Shown here piece by piece: positions 1 to 11,546 of a DNA stretch of 64,000 nt. Numbering within the stretch: position 1 is the stretch's first letter; each line of letters starts with the position of its first letter. A program made the translations under genes and the position numbers. Source of the DNA: Porogramme epimiltina (taxonomy: Eukaryota; Basidiomycota; Agaricomycetes; Polyporales; Polyporaceae); contig FTLJ01000165.1 in NCBI GenBank assembly GCA_900155495.1, forward strand, positions 62,001-126,000. Direction: 5' to 3'. The notes below the pieces were generated by a model. The model did no database searches, was not told the DNA's origin, and worked only from the letters and a program-made list of their open reading frames with translations.

Positions 1-1
1 C

Positions 2-223
2 AAAGGCGCCATTCAGCACCTCGAGCTTCCCCCAGAGAAGTGTGCAATGGTCGCGGCGCACATCGATGACCTTCGCGCAGCAGCCTCCCACGGCATGAAG
101 ACGGTATATGTGCGTCGTCCGACGGAGGACGGCGGTTCGCGCGAACAGGTTAAAGGGAAGGCCGAGGGAGGGGAGGTGGATGTCGTCGTAAATTCTTTCT
201 GCGAGGTTGTGCAATTTCAATGA
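2..223 (+). CDS. Haloacid dehalogenase type II (HAD superfamily), C-terminal part
   Basis: An open frame runs in from the left edge for 73 codons to a TGA at 221-223. It contains the segment AMVAAHIDDLRAAASHG followed by MKTVYVRRPTED. This matches the end of the HAD fold in fungal 2-haloacid-dehalogenase-type hydrolases, where the Asp after the helix start helps hold Mg2+ and the 'AAASHGM-T-YV-R' strand follows. The catalytic nucleophile Asp and the cap domain lie outside the window, so the substrate cannot be judged. Enzymes of this family hydrolyse carbon-halogen or phosphate bonds and are normally soluble. The stop lies about 145 nt from the stop of F-box gene A on the other strand, so the two genes converge. 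A decayed copy of this tail occurs near 9.3 kb at the same distance from F-box gene D. Confidence 0.82.
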   Translation, partial: KGAIQHLELPPEKCAMVAAHIDDLRAAASHGMKTVYVRRPTEDGGSREQVKGKAEGGEVDVVVNSFCEVVQFQ

Positions 224-366
224 TCACACAATGGCATCCATAACACGGGTAGCTATATTCCGCGAATAACAAGTCGTTGAGGTACCGGAGAGTAGTATGG
301 GGGCACGGAGAATGGCGTGAACATCTAGCACTGCGTAGAGTGGAACGTATAGTAAACTCGTCCTCT

Positions 367-2136
367 TCATTCAGTCACAATATACCTATCCTCGCAGCAC
401 TCCACGGACACGCCTCGCGGGTCTGACCCCTTCGAATGATTAACTCGAAAGCTTTTCAACGCAAGTTGGAAATAATCAATATACTCCAAATCTACATACT
501 CCAGGCTGGGCCCTAGGTTGATGGCGAGAATGCGAACGTCGTTGGTTGCCCTGCTCATCGGAAAAAACCAATTATGTAATCTTCTAATCTCCGGGAAGTC
601 TGTAAGGCAATTGTAATACATGCATAAACGGCGGAGGGCCTTTAGGGGTGCCAATCGGTATGCAATCCAGTCCTGTAAAATATGTTTTTGGTATAAATGG
701 ATGCACACCCGTGATGACGTGCAAGGGTGGCTTACCAGGGATTCCTTCAGCCTGTCAGCGTTGCGATAGTAGCGATGGAGTTGGAGGACTTCTAGTGCGG
801 GAAATCCACGAGCAATCCTCTCCAGAAGCCCGTCTTCGTCGGCATGATCGGCCCAGTACTCGATTTCAAGATATGTCAGATTCGGGGTGTTGCATGAGGA
901 CAGTATGCCGCGCATTTCGACCGTGGAGAGGAGTGGCGTGTGCCAGCCGAGGTTTACTTGAGAAAGAACGGACAAAGGATTAAGTCCGTTCGCAAAGACC
1001 ATCGATCGGCGGGGCCAACAGCGAAGTGACAGGTAACGTAGTCCTGGAGGAAGGTGGTGCCAGAGCTCGTCCTCGGCGTGTGGATGGGTAATGGTCAACT
1101 CCTCGAGTTTAGGCCAAGGATATGTAGCGGAGAATCCGCAAGGCCAAATCGGTTGTGGGGGCAGCCCCTCGGGGTTAGCGAAAAGGAGGTGGAGGGTGCG
1201 AAGCTCGGGCATGCGCGCGAGCATGAGTATGTATGGAATGAGGGGTTTGGAGACGGTGCGACGCTGTCCGTAGATGTGGAAGCTGCGGAGGCGAGGCCAA
1301 TGTCGATTGTACATGTCCTGCAGGGGTGCACTTTCGGAAGGAATGCGTAGTTGCTCTAACGAGAGATGCGCCTTGGGAATGATGATGCTGAGGAGATCCA
1401 TCTCCGATCTGAATGAGCGTGGGTGCTCACGAAGGTTGTCGAGGGAATATTCGAAAGAGACTAGAGGAGGAAGGGTGAGATCTTCGGGAAGGGAGGGTAT
1501 CTTATCTGCCGGATGAAACAGATAATCCGAGACGTATAAGTGTTTGAGGTTTGGAATTGAGAAGAGCGCGAGCATAACAGGAAATGGAACGCCTGGTTTT
1601 CGCCGGGCCAAGTGGTTATTTTGAAGCTTTCCGATGTCGAAGAGTTCGATAACCACCTCCGTCAGACCAGGAAGAAGCTCCGAAATTTCTGCAACGAAAT
1701 CACCCGCCCGAGTTTCGCGTGCGCGACCAGCCTGTTCTTCAGCCCTCTGCCAAAAGCCGACAGGGGGAAAATACCACGGTCGATCGGGGGTTATTAAGAA
1801 TCTACCCCGATCGAAAGGCCCATACAGTCGTAAGGTACTGTTTCGGGGAGAATTTAGTCAGAATATGAGATGTTCAGCAGCGCATATAACAGTGATTTAC
1901 CGAACATGTGGCCACAAGGTCGCTGGGAGGAAATTAGATTGTCCAGACGAGAGGGTGTCTGATCTGACTGAGCACTTGCGGAAAAGGATGCCTATACACA
2001 ACGTCCGCGCCCACTTGCACGTCAAGGAAACTGCGCGGAGGTTCCCTTCCGGTCGGAGCTCGTTGAAGATTATCCAGAGGGTGTCGTCATCGAGCAGACG
2101 TAGAGATGAGACGGGGTGCGTCGTCTTAACAGGCAT
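367..2136 (-). CDS. F-box/LRR-like protein, paralogue A
   Basis: Three exons: 2136-1901 (236 nt), 1837-736 (1102 nt) and 672-367 (306 nt), giving 547 residues. Exon 1 carries the F-box (LRLLDDDTLWIIFNELRP ... LSLTCKWAR ... ILFRKCSV), the part expected to bind Skp1 in an SCF ubiquitin ligase. Exons 2 and 3 encode leucine-rich, RNI-like repeats expected to bind a target, for example LARMPELRTLHLLF and HPHAEDELWHHLPP. It ends with GVSVECCEDRYIVTE. All splice sites are GT-AG, intron 2 has no in-frame stop, and no lesion is seen. It heads a tandem array of four on the same strand. Exon 1 and the promoter are closest to paralogue B, while the 3' flank resembles that of paralogue D. The target protein is unknown. 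The ATG is set by alignment with B and D. Confidence 0.85.
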
Positions 2137-2296
2137 ACAAGACCATCCGATGTGGTCAGAACATTTGTACTTCTGGAAACTTGAAGACTTCGACCTACCT
2201 CTGCAATTGTCTGGTGCATCGGCGTAGACCTAATTATAAGTCAAGGGCTAGTATAGGCTAGGCTGAGGGCTACTATTCCGCAGTGAGCGGCGATCG

Positions 2297-2356
2297 TCCG
2301 ACACGTCACGCGTCCGCGTCATGATTGATAAGGGCCCCTTGCATCACGTGAGGGGG
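2297..2356 (-). promoter_or_regulatory. Upstream block of F-box A, shared with F-box B
   Basis: About 160 nt before the ATG of paralogue A lies the string ACACGTCACGCGTCCGCGTC followed shortly by GCATCACGTGAGG. The same blocks lie about 160 nt before the ATG of paralogue B. CACGTG is an E-box-like palindrome of the kind bound by bHLH factors; that reading is inference. The similarity continues toward about 2460. Confidence 0.5.
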
Positions 2357-2744
2357 CTCAACTTCCAACCCCCTACTACCTTGGACTCCGAGAGGCTCGG
2401 AAGTCGGGAAGCTCCTCCATTGTTTGGTCCCCGTTCACCGGTTTTCGTTGCTCGAACGGTTTATCCATTTATAGCGCTACGTTGTGTCAAGGGCTAACAT
2501 GCATTCAGCCCGAAGTTCCTCATCGTCAATTTACTTTGTTACTCCTTCGGATCAGCTCGCCGCTGACATCTAATACCGTAGATCCAGATTTTGGCGACGC
2601 GCTTCGTGTCTCTTAACACGTTTATGAGGATTAAAAGCTGTTGAAGTACTCGGGAGTGGATGAATTCGAATACGATGGCACCAAGAATGGCGTGAACATG
2701 CAGCACTACGTACTATGGGGGATCGTATCGTAATCTCGGTGACT

Positions 2745-4520
2745 TCATTGAGTCTGAATAAACCTATCTTCGCAACATTTCACGGACACACCTCCCTGAT
2801 CTGATCCGTTGGTCCGAACAACCCGATAGCTTCTCAATGATAAATTCCACCGGTTAATGTATTCTAGAACCACATGCTGCAGGTTGGGCCCTAGATTCGC
2901 AGCCAAGGCATGAGCAACTTTATTTGCATCCCTCACCGGAAACGACCAAGTCCAATTCAACCGCCTGACCCGAGGGAAGTCGGCAAGGCAGTTGTAGTAC
3001 ATGTATAAACGGCGGAGGGCCTTTAGAGGCGCTAACCGATGCGCGATCCAATCCTGTCGAACGTATTGTTAGAAACATGGACGAATGCCCATCGACGGGT
3101 TTATTCAAGGGTCGCTTACGAGAGGTTCCTTCAGTCTGTCAACATGTCGATAGTAGCGATGGAGTTGAAGACTTTCTAGTGCGGGGAATTCACAAGAAAT
3201 CCGCTCCAGAAGCTCGTCTTCTTCAGCATGATCGGCCCAGTATTCGATCTCGAGGTACGTCAAATTCGGGGTATTGCATGACCGCAGTATGGTGCGCATC
3301 TCGGCCGTAGAGGGGAGTGGCGTGTGCCAACCGAGATTTAGCTGAGAGAGAATCGATTCGGGATCGAGCCTATTTGAAAAGACCATTGACCGACGGGGCC
3401 AACAACGAAGCGCGAGGTAACGTAGCCCAAGAGGTAGATGAGTCCAGAGCTCGTCCTCGACATGTGGATGGGTAACTGTCAACTCTTCGAGTTTAGGCCA
3501 AGGATATGTAGCGGAGAATCCGCGAGGCCAAATCGGCTGCAGGGACAGCTCCTTGGGGTTAGCGAAGAGGAGGTGGAGGGTGCGAAGCTCGGGCATGCGC
3601 GCAAGCATGAGGATGTATGGAATGAGAGGCTCGGAGACAGTGCGACGTTGTCCGTAAATGTGGAAGCTGCGGAGGCGAGGCCAATCTCGATTGTACATCT
3701 CCTGCAGCGGCGCGCTTTCTGCGGGAATACGTAGCGTCTCAAGCGAGAGATGCAGGTTGGGGATTATGATGCTGAGGAGTTCCACTTCTGATTTGAATGC
3801 ACGCGGGTGCGGACGAATGTTGTCCAGCATGTATTCAAAAGACACTAGAGTAGGGAGAGTGAGATCCGCAGGAAGGGTAGAAAGCTCATCCGCGGGATGA
3901 AAAATTTGTCCCGTGACGGAGAAGTGCCGGAGGTGTGGAATTAAGAAGAGCGTAAGCATGACGGGAAGTGGGACGCCTAACTTCCGCCGGGGCGGGTTTT
4001 TATCTTGAAGCTCTCGGTCGTCGAAGAGTGTGATGATCACCTCCGTGAGACCGGGAAGAAGCTTTGCTATTTCTGCAACGCAACGACCCGCCCGATTTTC
4101 ACGTTCACGACCGGCCTTTTCCTCTGCCCTCTCCCAAGAGTTGACAGGGGGGGAATACCACGGTCGGTCAGGGGTTATCGAGAATCTTCCTCGATCAAAG
4201 AGCCCATAAAATCGCAAGGTCCTGTTTCGAAGAAATTTCCGTCAGAATATGATATATCCGGCAGCACGCACAATAGATATCTACCGAACATGTGGCCACA
4301 AGGTCGCTGGGAGGAAACTAGATTGTCCAGACGAGAGGGTGTCTGATCTGACTGAGCACTTGCGGAAAAGGATGCCCATACACAACGACCGTGCCCACTT
4401 GCACGTCAAAGTGACTGAGCGGAGATTCCCTTCGGGCCGGAGCTCGTTGAAGATTATCCAGAGGGTGTCATCATCGAGCAGACGTAGAGATGAGACAGGG
4501 TGCGTCGTCTTAACAGGCAT
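2745..4520 (-). CDS. F-box/LRR-like protein, paralogue B
   Basis: Exons 4520-4285 (236 nt), 4221-3120 (1102 nt) and 3053-2745 (309 nt) give 548 residues. The first two exons have exactly the same lengths as in paralogue A, so no net indel has been tolerated there. The F-box is in exon 1 (LLDDDTLWIIFNELRP ... LTCKWARSLC). The repeat region in exon 2 includes LARMPELRTLHLLFANP and LEELTVTHPHVEDELW. The C terminus is GVSVKCCEDRFIQTQ. A second in-frame ATG at 4529 exists, but the one at 4520 matches the start of A. Predicted role: substrate receptor of an SCF ubiquitin ligase, target unknown. The gene looks intact. Confidence 0.84.
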
Positions 4521-4680
4521 AGAGACCATTCAATGTAGTCAGAACATTTGTACCTCAATAAAGACGTCGACCTACCTCTGTAATTGCCTGGCGCATTGGT
4601 GTAGATCTCATCATAAGTCAAGAGCTAGTAGGCTCTGAGGGCTACTACTAGTATTCCGCAGTGAGTGGCGATCCGAGTCC

Positions 4681-4732
4681 GACACGTCACGCGTCCGCGT
4701 CAGGATCACTTGCATCACGTGAGGGGACTCCC
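4681..4732 (-). promoter_or_regulatory. Upstream block of F-box B, shared with F-box A
   Basis: ACACGTCACGCGTCCGCGTC and GCATCACGTGAGG recur about 160 nt before the ATG, as before paralogue A. Similarity continues through a stretch ending near 4815 (GTTGCTCGAA in both). Conservation in a non-coding region points to a recent duplication, retained control sites, or both. Confidence 0.5.
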
Positions 4733-4915
4733 ATTGAACTACCTCCGGCTCAGAAAGTTCCTCGATTGGTTGGTCCTCGTTTACGGGTTTCTGTTGCTCG
4801 AAGGTTTCATCCATGCCAAAATCGTACGTGGTGCTACCATGTGTCAAGGGGTCGCAGAGCGAACTAAATAATACATGGATGTACTGGAGGGCCTTCGAGG
4901 AGCCTATACTTACCT

Positions 4916-6686
4916 TCATTCAGTCCAAATATGCTCCGACACGCGGCCGCCTCCTAGATCTGACCCGTCCGTCCGAACAACGCGATAGCTCCTCAACCAC
5001 AGCAGGGTCTGGTTAAGGTACTCTAGATCTACATACTCTAGATTGGGTCCTAAATTGACGGCGAAGAAACGAGCGTCGTCATTCGCCTTATTCACCGGAA
5101 ACGACCACCTCTGCACACGCCTTCTCCGAGGGATCGGGAAGTCGAAAAGGCAATTGTAGTACATGTATAAACGGCGGAGGGCCTTTAGAGGCTCCAACCG
5201 ATGCGCAATCCAATCCTGTGGAACAATGTGTCAGAATAATGGCAGAATGCACATCGAGGGTACTATTCGAAGCTCGCAAGTCGCTCACAAGGGGTGTTTT
5301 CAAGCTATCAGCATGTCGATAGTAGCGATGGAGTTGAAGGGCTTCTAGGGAGGGGAATCCTTGAGCAATGCGCTCCAGAAGCCCATCTTCCTCAGCATGA
5401 TCGACCCAGTACTCGATCTCGAGATACGTCAAATTCGGGGTATTGCATGTATGCAGTATGTTGCGCATCTCGGCCGTGGAGAGGAGTGGTGTGTGCCATC
5501 CAAGTTTTAGTTCAGAGAGAATAGACTCAGGTTCAAGCCCATTTGAAAAGACCATTGATCGACGGGGCCAACAGCGAAGTGACAGGTAACGTAATCCTGG
5601 AGGAAGGTGGGACCAGAGCTCGTCCTCGGCGTGTGGATGGGTAATGGTCAATTCCTCGAGTTTAGGCCAAGGATATGTCGCGGAAAATCCACGGGGCCAA
5701 ATCGGTTGCGGAGGCAGATTATCAGGGTTGGAAAAAAGGAGGTGGAGGGTGCGAAGCTCGGGCATGCGCGCGAGAATGAGTATGTATGGAATAAGGGGTT
5801 TGGAGACAGTGCGACGTTGTCCGTAAACGTAGAAGTTGCGGAGGCGAGGCCAATCTCGATTGTACATTCCCTGCAGGGGTGTGATTTCTGAGGGTATCTG
5901 CAACGTCTCAAGTGAGAGATGCAGCCTAGTGATCAGGTTGTTGAGGAGTTCCATCTCCGATTTGAATGCGCGGGGGTGCGGACGCAGTCTGTCAAGTATA
6001 TATTTAAAAGAGATTATAGCTGGGAGAGCGATGTCCACGGGAAATGCAGATGGATCATCCGCGGGATGAAATATCCGTCCCACAATGGAAAAGTGGCGGA
6101 GATGGGGAATAGAGAAGAGCGCGATCAAGACGGGAAGAGGTACGCCCAGCTTGGGCTGAACCTTGTCATTGTCTCCAAGTCCTATGTCGCCATGGAGCTC
6201 GAGAACGAGCGTCGTGAGAGCAGGAAGAAGATTTGGCATTCCGGAGAGGAGATTACACGCTAGAGCCTCACGTTGGAGACCGGCCTTTTCCTCTCCTCGT
6301 TCATATGCATTGATGGCAGAGAAGTACCACGGCCGCCCCTCGGTGACCAAAAACCGTCTTCGGGCGAAAGGCCCATCCAGCCGCAAGACTCTGTTCCAGA
6401 GCTTATAGTCAGGCACGACATAGAATAGAGTGCACATGATAGATATTTACCTAACGTGAGGCCATAGGGCTGCCGGAAGGAAGCAAGAAAGTCCCGACGA
6501 GAGAGTCCTTGACTTGATCGAACATTCCCGGAAAAGGACACCCATGCACGCCTTTCGCACCCGTTTGCACGTCAAGGAGAGAGGTTGTAAGTTTCCTTGG
6601 GGTCGGAGCTCCTCTAAAATTAACCAGAGGGAATCTTCATCGAGTACATGGAAAGAGTCTTGCGGATAGAGGGCCCTAATAAGCAT
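4916..6686 (-). CDS. F-box/LRR-like protein, paralogue C
   Basis: Exons 6686-6451 (236 nt), 6390-5289 (1102 nt) and 5215-4916 (300 nt) give 545 residues. The F-box is LDEDSLWLILEELRP ... LSLTCKRVRKAC ... LFRECSI. The central repeat block is almost the same as in A, B and D (LARMPELRTLHLLFSNP, SATYPWPKLEELTI). The C-terminal tail is shorter: a small deletion removes the VECCED segment found in the others, leaving GGGRVSEHIWTE, yet the frame still closes. Exon 1 and the promoter are nearest to paralogue D. No splice or frame lesion is seen. Predicted SCF substrate receptor, target unknown. Confidence 0.84.
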
Positions 6687-6857
6687 GAAGCATCATCAAA
6701 GAAGTGTTGCCATATGCATAGGAAGCATGTAATCGTACACCTACATTGATAGCGGAGAGTTTAAGTGGTTCCAACTTCCAAGAGAGCCAAAAACTGCTCT
6801 TCTGGATGGTCTGGATGAAGCCGTAGCGGCGGTTCGCCAGAGGTAATCTCCATCGAT

Positions 6858-6902
6858 GCGCCGCGTCATAATCCACCACGCTTATGTCAGCATATCACGT
6901 CA
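6858..6902 (-). promoter_or_regulatory. Upstream block of F-box C, shared with F-box D
   Basis: The segment GCTTATGTCAGCATAT with flanking CGTCAT and CGTCA lies about 170 nt before the ATG of C. It recurs about 160 nt before the ATG of D. This block differs from the one shared by A and B. Confidence 0.45.
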
Positions 6903-9260
6903 CCAGATTGCTTCAACTCCAAGCACTAGAGGCCACTCCTCCCACGTAAATCCACCCTTGGCAATACCCCCATCTACAAAATAGCAGCGCTACGGTATCT
7001 GACATTGGGATTACGGATAGACTAACTGGCTATATGAAAGGGAAACTTGTGCACTCACCACCCGAACAACTGCGTGTCGAAAGACAAGTCAAGCTCTTGG
7101 TAGAAGGATAATACATCTATGGACAGGGAGGTCAGACAAACAGTAGCTCCCAGATGCTCGATCTGCCTATGCCGCTTAGCAGTGCATGCCCAGCGAACAC
7201 TAGTTAGCTCAATTTACATATTCCCATGAACTGGTTGGTGGGGAAAGCAGTGCGTAAGCTAGTGTATCTATCTTCTCCTAGTAACATTTTGGACGACGTA
7301 CTACTGTAATTGGAAGAATAATACGCCTGGTGGGGACGAGCGAGGGGGACCAATGCCCGGGATGCCACACCGCCGAGAGCCATGTACACCGAGGGTTCCG
7401 ATCTGGATTGCTGGAGGTGATTGGAGTATGGACTGAAAGGATTGAGTAGAACGTTCGCGTGTACAACGGATGATAATGCCTTGGATGGCAAACGTTGCGC
7501 AACAATACAACCTGAGCTTCACCAAACCATGTCAACGGTATCAAACCCCGTTTTCCAAGACTTTCCATACCTTATGACTGCAAATTTGCGACCCATGGTG
7601 GTCCCGCTTGTGTAGGGCTTACAGCGCGACCCGCCTTCCAATATCAAGCTGACACACATTAGACATAAACAAGTTTATTTTGAGTGTAGAACCGTTGCAA
7701 CTAATACATGATAATGGCGATTAGTAACGTAAATAAGTACTCGTGTGGGAGGACATGGACTACGACAACAGGTAGGGCGGAATGGAGCATGATCACGGTT
7801 TATGTGAAGCACGAGACGTACCCGTGGCGATTCATAACATAGGGAGTAGCATTCTCTACGTTCTCAAACACATGGAAACAAAGGATATGGCGTTAAGGAA
7901 GCGACAAATCACGGACGAGCATGTACGCTGGGGCGGGACATGCTGAATGCTATGCCATCGGTAAATCACTCTACCCCCCACGTCCGGATATGTACTAGGC
8001 AGTAGCATGCGATGTGTAGGGCTCACTAAAGTGCAGTTGAGACCTGCACACGCATATCGCCATACAGTCACCAGACGTGTGGAGCAGAAATGTCGGGAGG
8101 GAGGACGAAAGGAGAGGGGGGAGTGGGTATAGAATAAGATCGGTTGCTCACCTGCGCGGCTTGTTCCACACGTGCGCCCGCCTACCCAAATGCTCCGAGT
8201 CCTAGTTGAGCTCCGGCAAATGTACTTTAGCGCCATCTCCCTGCAACGAAGATGGAGGCAGCGGTGTTGAACCAGAGCCTAATCACGATGGTGTCCTTGT
8301 CGCGGTTGATAACCCTGCCAGACGAGGCGAGGGCTATGGACTCCGAGTCTAGAATAAGTGCGAGTGTCTAAGAGCGTGGAGGGCCAGTGACGGTGCATAA
8401 TGTCACTTACGGACGTTTGGATAGTGGCCTGAAACGTCCGGAATCGGGATACCGACGAGAAACTGGATGAGGGAAGGGGTGACTCCGAAGCCCAACATAC
8501 CGCATAGTGCGCCACCTCGACGTCGCCTCGTAATCCTTCCCACAATTCTCCCCTGTAAGACCTATGCACAAAGCGTTCTGCGGAAGGAGACTTGCGAGTT
8601 CTCAGCGACCGGTAGTTGTCTGTGACAGCGGTCTATACGGGGTAGGACCTATTATAAAAAGGATTGAGCCAGATTAAGAGTATAGGGGTCAAACAGGGGT
8701 GCACATCACGACCTGCCCCGAAATTGAGACGTATAGATGGCCATAGTTCACGCTATCCCCTTCGTGCGAGTGCGGAGAACAGTCAAATTTCATGGAAAGA
8801 ACGCTGGAGGCCGAGGGAGGGTGCGGGGCAGTCCCGAGGAGGCTGACAAGGAATATGGGAAGAAAGAGAGCAATAAGGTCAACGACGAAAGCGAAGGGAG
8901 ATAACTTAAGCAGGGAAGGGGATGTGGACGGACGAGAAGGACGAGCACGACAGCTGCCAAGGCCCAGAAGCCCGGCCGCCTGAGTCACCGCTAGCTGCGG
9001 GCGTCTGTCCGGATCCTATGGGCTGCCGGCAGGCCCGGGGGCCAGGCCTCAGTACATGCGCACTCGCAGTGCGCACTGCAAGGCTTTTGTTCTTCAGCGG
9101 CTTGACGGCCATCCGGATTGGTGAACTCAAATGTGTCGAAGAACCCGCTGGCTGTGTTCGTACAAGCCGTAGATGGACCCTTATCCTCTATAACTCCCCA
9201 AGCGCCTTGGCCTCCTAACCCCAGCCCCCCAGGCTGAAAGACCATGTAAACCCGACTGCG
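6903..9260. other. Gene-poor interval
   Basis: Only short frames of mixed codon use occur here on both strands (for example 96 residues ending at 7278 and 126 residues ending at 7856, both on the minus strand). None shows a domain, a believable splice chain or a paralogue elsewhere in the window. I see no terminal repeats or transposase. Confidence 0.4.
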
Positions 9261-9426
9261 ACGCATACCGATGACGCCCATGCCGCAGCCTCCCACAGTA
9301 TGAAGATGGTATATACGCGACGACTGATAACGGAAACGAGCCGCGACCTGCGCTCCCAGGTCGAAGGGAAGACGGAGAGGCCGCGTCTCAGGCTCAGACT
9401 TTCTTAGATCTCTGTAAGATCGTGCA
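9261..9426 (+). pseudogene. Relic of the haloacid dehalogenase tail
   Basis: The plus strand reads DDAHAAASHSMKMVYTRR, a decayed form of the HAD tail at the left edge (DDLRAAASHGMKTVYVRR), and continues with a recognisable SQVEGK for EQVKGK. The frame then drifts and stops. It lies about 140 nt from the stop of F-box D, the same layout as the intact HAD tail beside F-box A, so the F-box plus HAD tail was probably duplicated together. The upstream part of the enzyme is not recognisable. Confidence 0.65.
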
Positions 9427-9565
9427 TTCTCGTAGCCGTTGCATCGCAGCCACAGTAGAACGGATAGCCATATTTTAACGGCAGAAAGATGCTGACAGAT
9501 AGTGAATGGAATCATGTATAGATGTACCGGGAGTACATATATGGCGCTAAGTAACCTACCCGTCT

Positions 9566-11342
9566 TCACTCAGTATAGATATGCTTGTCCTCGCAGCACT
9601 CCACTGACACGCACCCGCCGCCTCCATGATCTGACTCATCCTTCCGAAGGACCCGATAGCTCCTCAACCACAGAAGGGACTGATCGAGATACTCCAAGTC
9701 TACGTACTGTAGACTGGGACCTAGATTGACAGCGAAGAAATGCGCGACTTGGTTCGCCTTCTGGACTGGAAAATACCAGTTTTGCAAACACCTAATCTCA
9801 GGGAAGTCGGCAAGACAGTTGTAATACATGTATAAACGGCGGAGGGCCTTTAAAGGCGCTAAACGGCGTGCAATCCAGTCCTATCGAATGCGGTGAGATT
9901 GTAAGTGAACACACCGAAAACAATACGAAATGATGACCCACAAGAGGTTCCTCAAGCTGGTCGGCGTGCTGGTAATAGCGATGGAGTTGGAGGACTTCTA
10001 GTGAGGGGAATCCCTGAGTAATCCGCTCCAGAAGCCTGTCTTCATCGGCACGATGGGCCCAGTACTCGATTTCGAGATATGTTAGATTCGCGACATTGCA
10101 TAAGGACAGTATGCTGCACATCTCGGCAGAGGAGAGAAGTGGTGTGCGCCAGCCGAGATTGAGTTCAGAGAGTGTGGATTCGGCATCGATATCGTCTGCA
10201 AAAACCATCGACCGACGGGGCCAACAACGAAGCGCGAGGTAACGTAACCCAAGAGGTAGATGGGTCCAGAGCTCGTCCTCGGCATGTGGGTGGGTGATGG
10301 TCAGCTCCTCGAGGTTGGGCCAAGGATATGTAGCGGAGAATCCGCGAGGCCAAATCGGTTGTGGAGGCAGCCCCTTGGGGTGAGCAAAAAGGAGGTGGAG
10401 GGTGCGAAGCTCGGGCATGCGCGCAAGCATGAGGATGTATGGAATGGGTGGGTTAACGACAGTGCGACGTTGTCCGTAAATGTAGAAGTTGCGGAGGCGA
10501 GGCCAATCTCGATTGTACATTCCCTTTAAAGGCGCGCTTTCAGAGGGAATGTGTAGCGTTTCCAGCGAGAGATGCAGCCTGGGAATCAAGTTGTGAAGGA
10601 GTTCCATCTCTGAGTTGAATGAGCGCGGATGCGCACGGATGTTGCAAAGGATGTATTTGAAGGAGACCAGAGGAGGTAGAGTGTCATCCGCGGGAAAGGC
10701 GGACAGCGTATCGGCGGGATGAAATATATACCCCACAACGGTGAAGTGGCGGAGGTGAGGAATGGAGAAGAGTGCGAGGATAACAGAAAGAGGTACGCCT
10801 GACTTGCGCCAAAACTTGCCCTTGTCTTTGGGCGTTTCGTCGTCGTATACGTCTAGAACGACGGTCGTTAGGGCGGGAAGAAGCTTTGCCATTTCCGAAA
10901 GGAGACGGCTTGCTTGGACCTCGCATTTGAGACCCGCTTTCACAACCGCTCGTTCATATGGGTCGACGTGAGGGAAGTACCACGGCCGCTCTGGAGTAAC
11001 TAGAAATCGCCCTCGTTCGAAGAGTCCATCCAGTAGCAAGGATCTGATACAGAACAAGTAATTAGACGGAATATATTCGAACTGAGTACACGTGTCAAAT
11101 ATTCACCTGACGTGTGGCCATAGGCTGGCCGGGAGGAAATGAGAGCGGCCCCACGAGAGGGCGCTTGATTGGACTACACATTCGCGGAAAAGGATGTCCA
11201 TGCAGAGCATTCGCGCCCACTTGCACGTCAAGGAAAGCGGTCGGAGATGTCCTTGGGGCCGGAGCTCCTCCAAGATTATCCAGAGGATGTCCTCGTCAAG
11301 TACACGTAGGCGATTGTGAGGATAGCGGGTCTTAGCGGGCAT
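9566..11342 (-). CDS. F-box/LRR-like protein, paralogue D
   Basis: Exons 11342-11107 (236 nt), 11043-9942 (1102 nt) and 9880-9566 (315 nt) give 550 residues. The F-box is LDEDILWIILEELRP ... LSLTCKWARMLC ... LFRECVV. The repeat region contains LARMPELRTLHLLFAHP and HPHAEDELWTHLP. The tail CVSVECCEDKHIYTE matches A. The exon 2 length is identical in all four array members despite many substitutions, which argues for selection on the protein. It stands apart from A-C by a 2.7 kb gap and has a HAD-tail relic at its 3' side. Predicted SCF substrate receptor with unknown target. Confidence 0.84.
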
Positions 11343-11500
11343 ACTGAGGTATGGAGCATTATTAGAGAGGTATTACAATATCACGTCTTACACCTACGTG
11401 TGATGATGGCTAGCGGGGGAGATTCAAGGAGAGTCGAAGGCTGCTCTTTCTTCTTTCTGGACGCAACTGTAGTGGTGGCGTGGAAGTGACCTCTGCCGTT

Positions 11501-11546
11501 GCGCCACGTCATCATCAATCAAGGCTTATGTCAGCATATTCCGTCA
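11501..11546 (-). promoter_or_regulatory. Upstream block of F-box D, shared with F-box C
   Basis: GCTTATGTCAGCATAT with flanking CGTCAT and CGTCA recurs here at nearly the same distance from the ATG as in paralogue C. Confidence 0.45.

Noticed and set aside
1054..1350. Open frames on the plus strand opposite all four F-box copies (similar proteins starting near 1054, 3438, 5607 and 10260)
   Set aside because: They recur only because the F-box exon beneath is conserved. Their changes track the sense gene, and they lack starts, splice chains or domains of their own.
7856..8236. Minus-strand frame at 7.9-8.2 kb as a P450 or oxidase fragment
   Set aside because: I compared it by eye with the P450 haem-binding region (family knowledge) and found no match in any frame.
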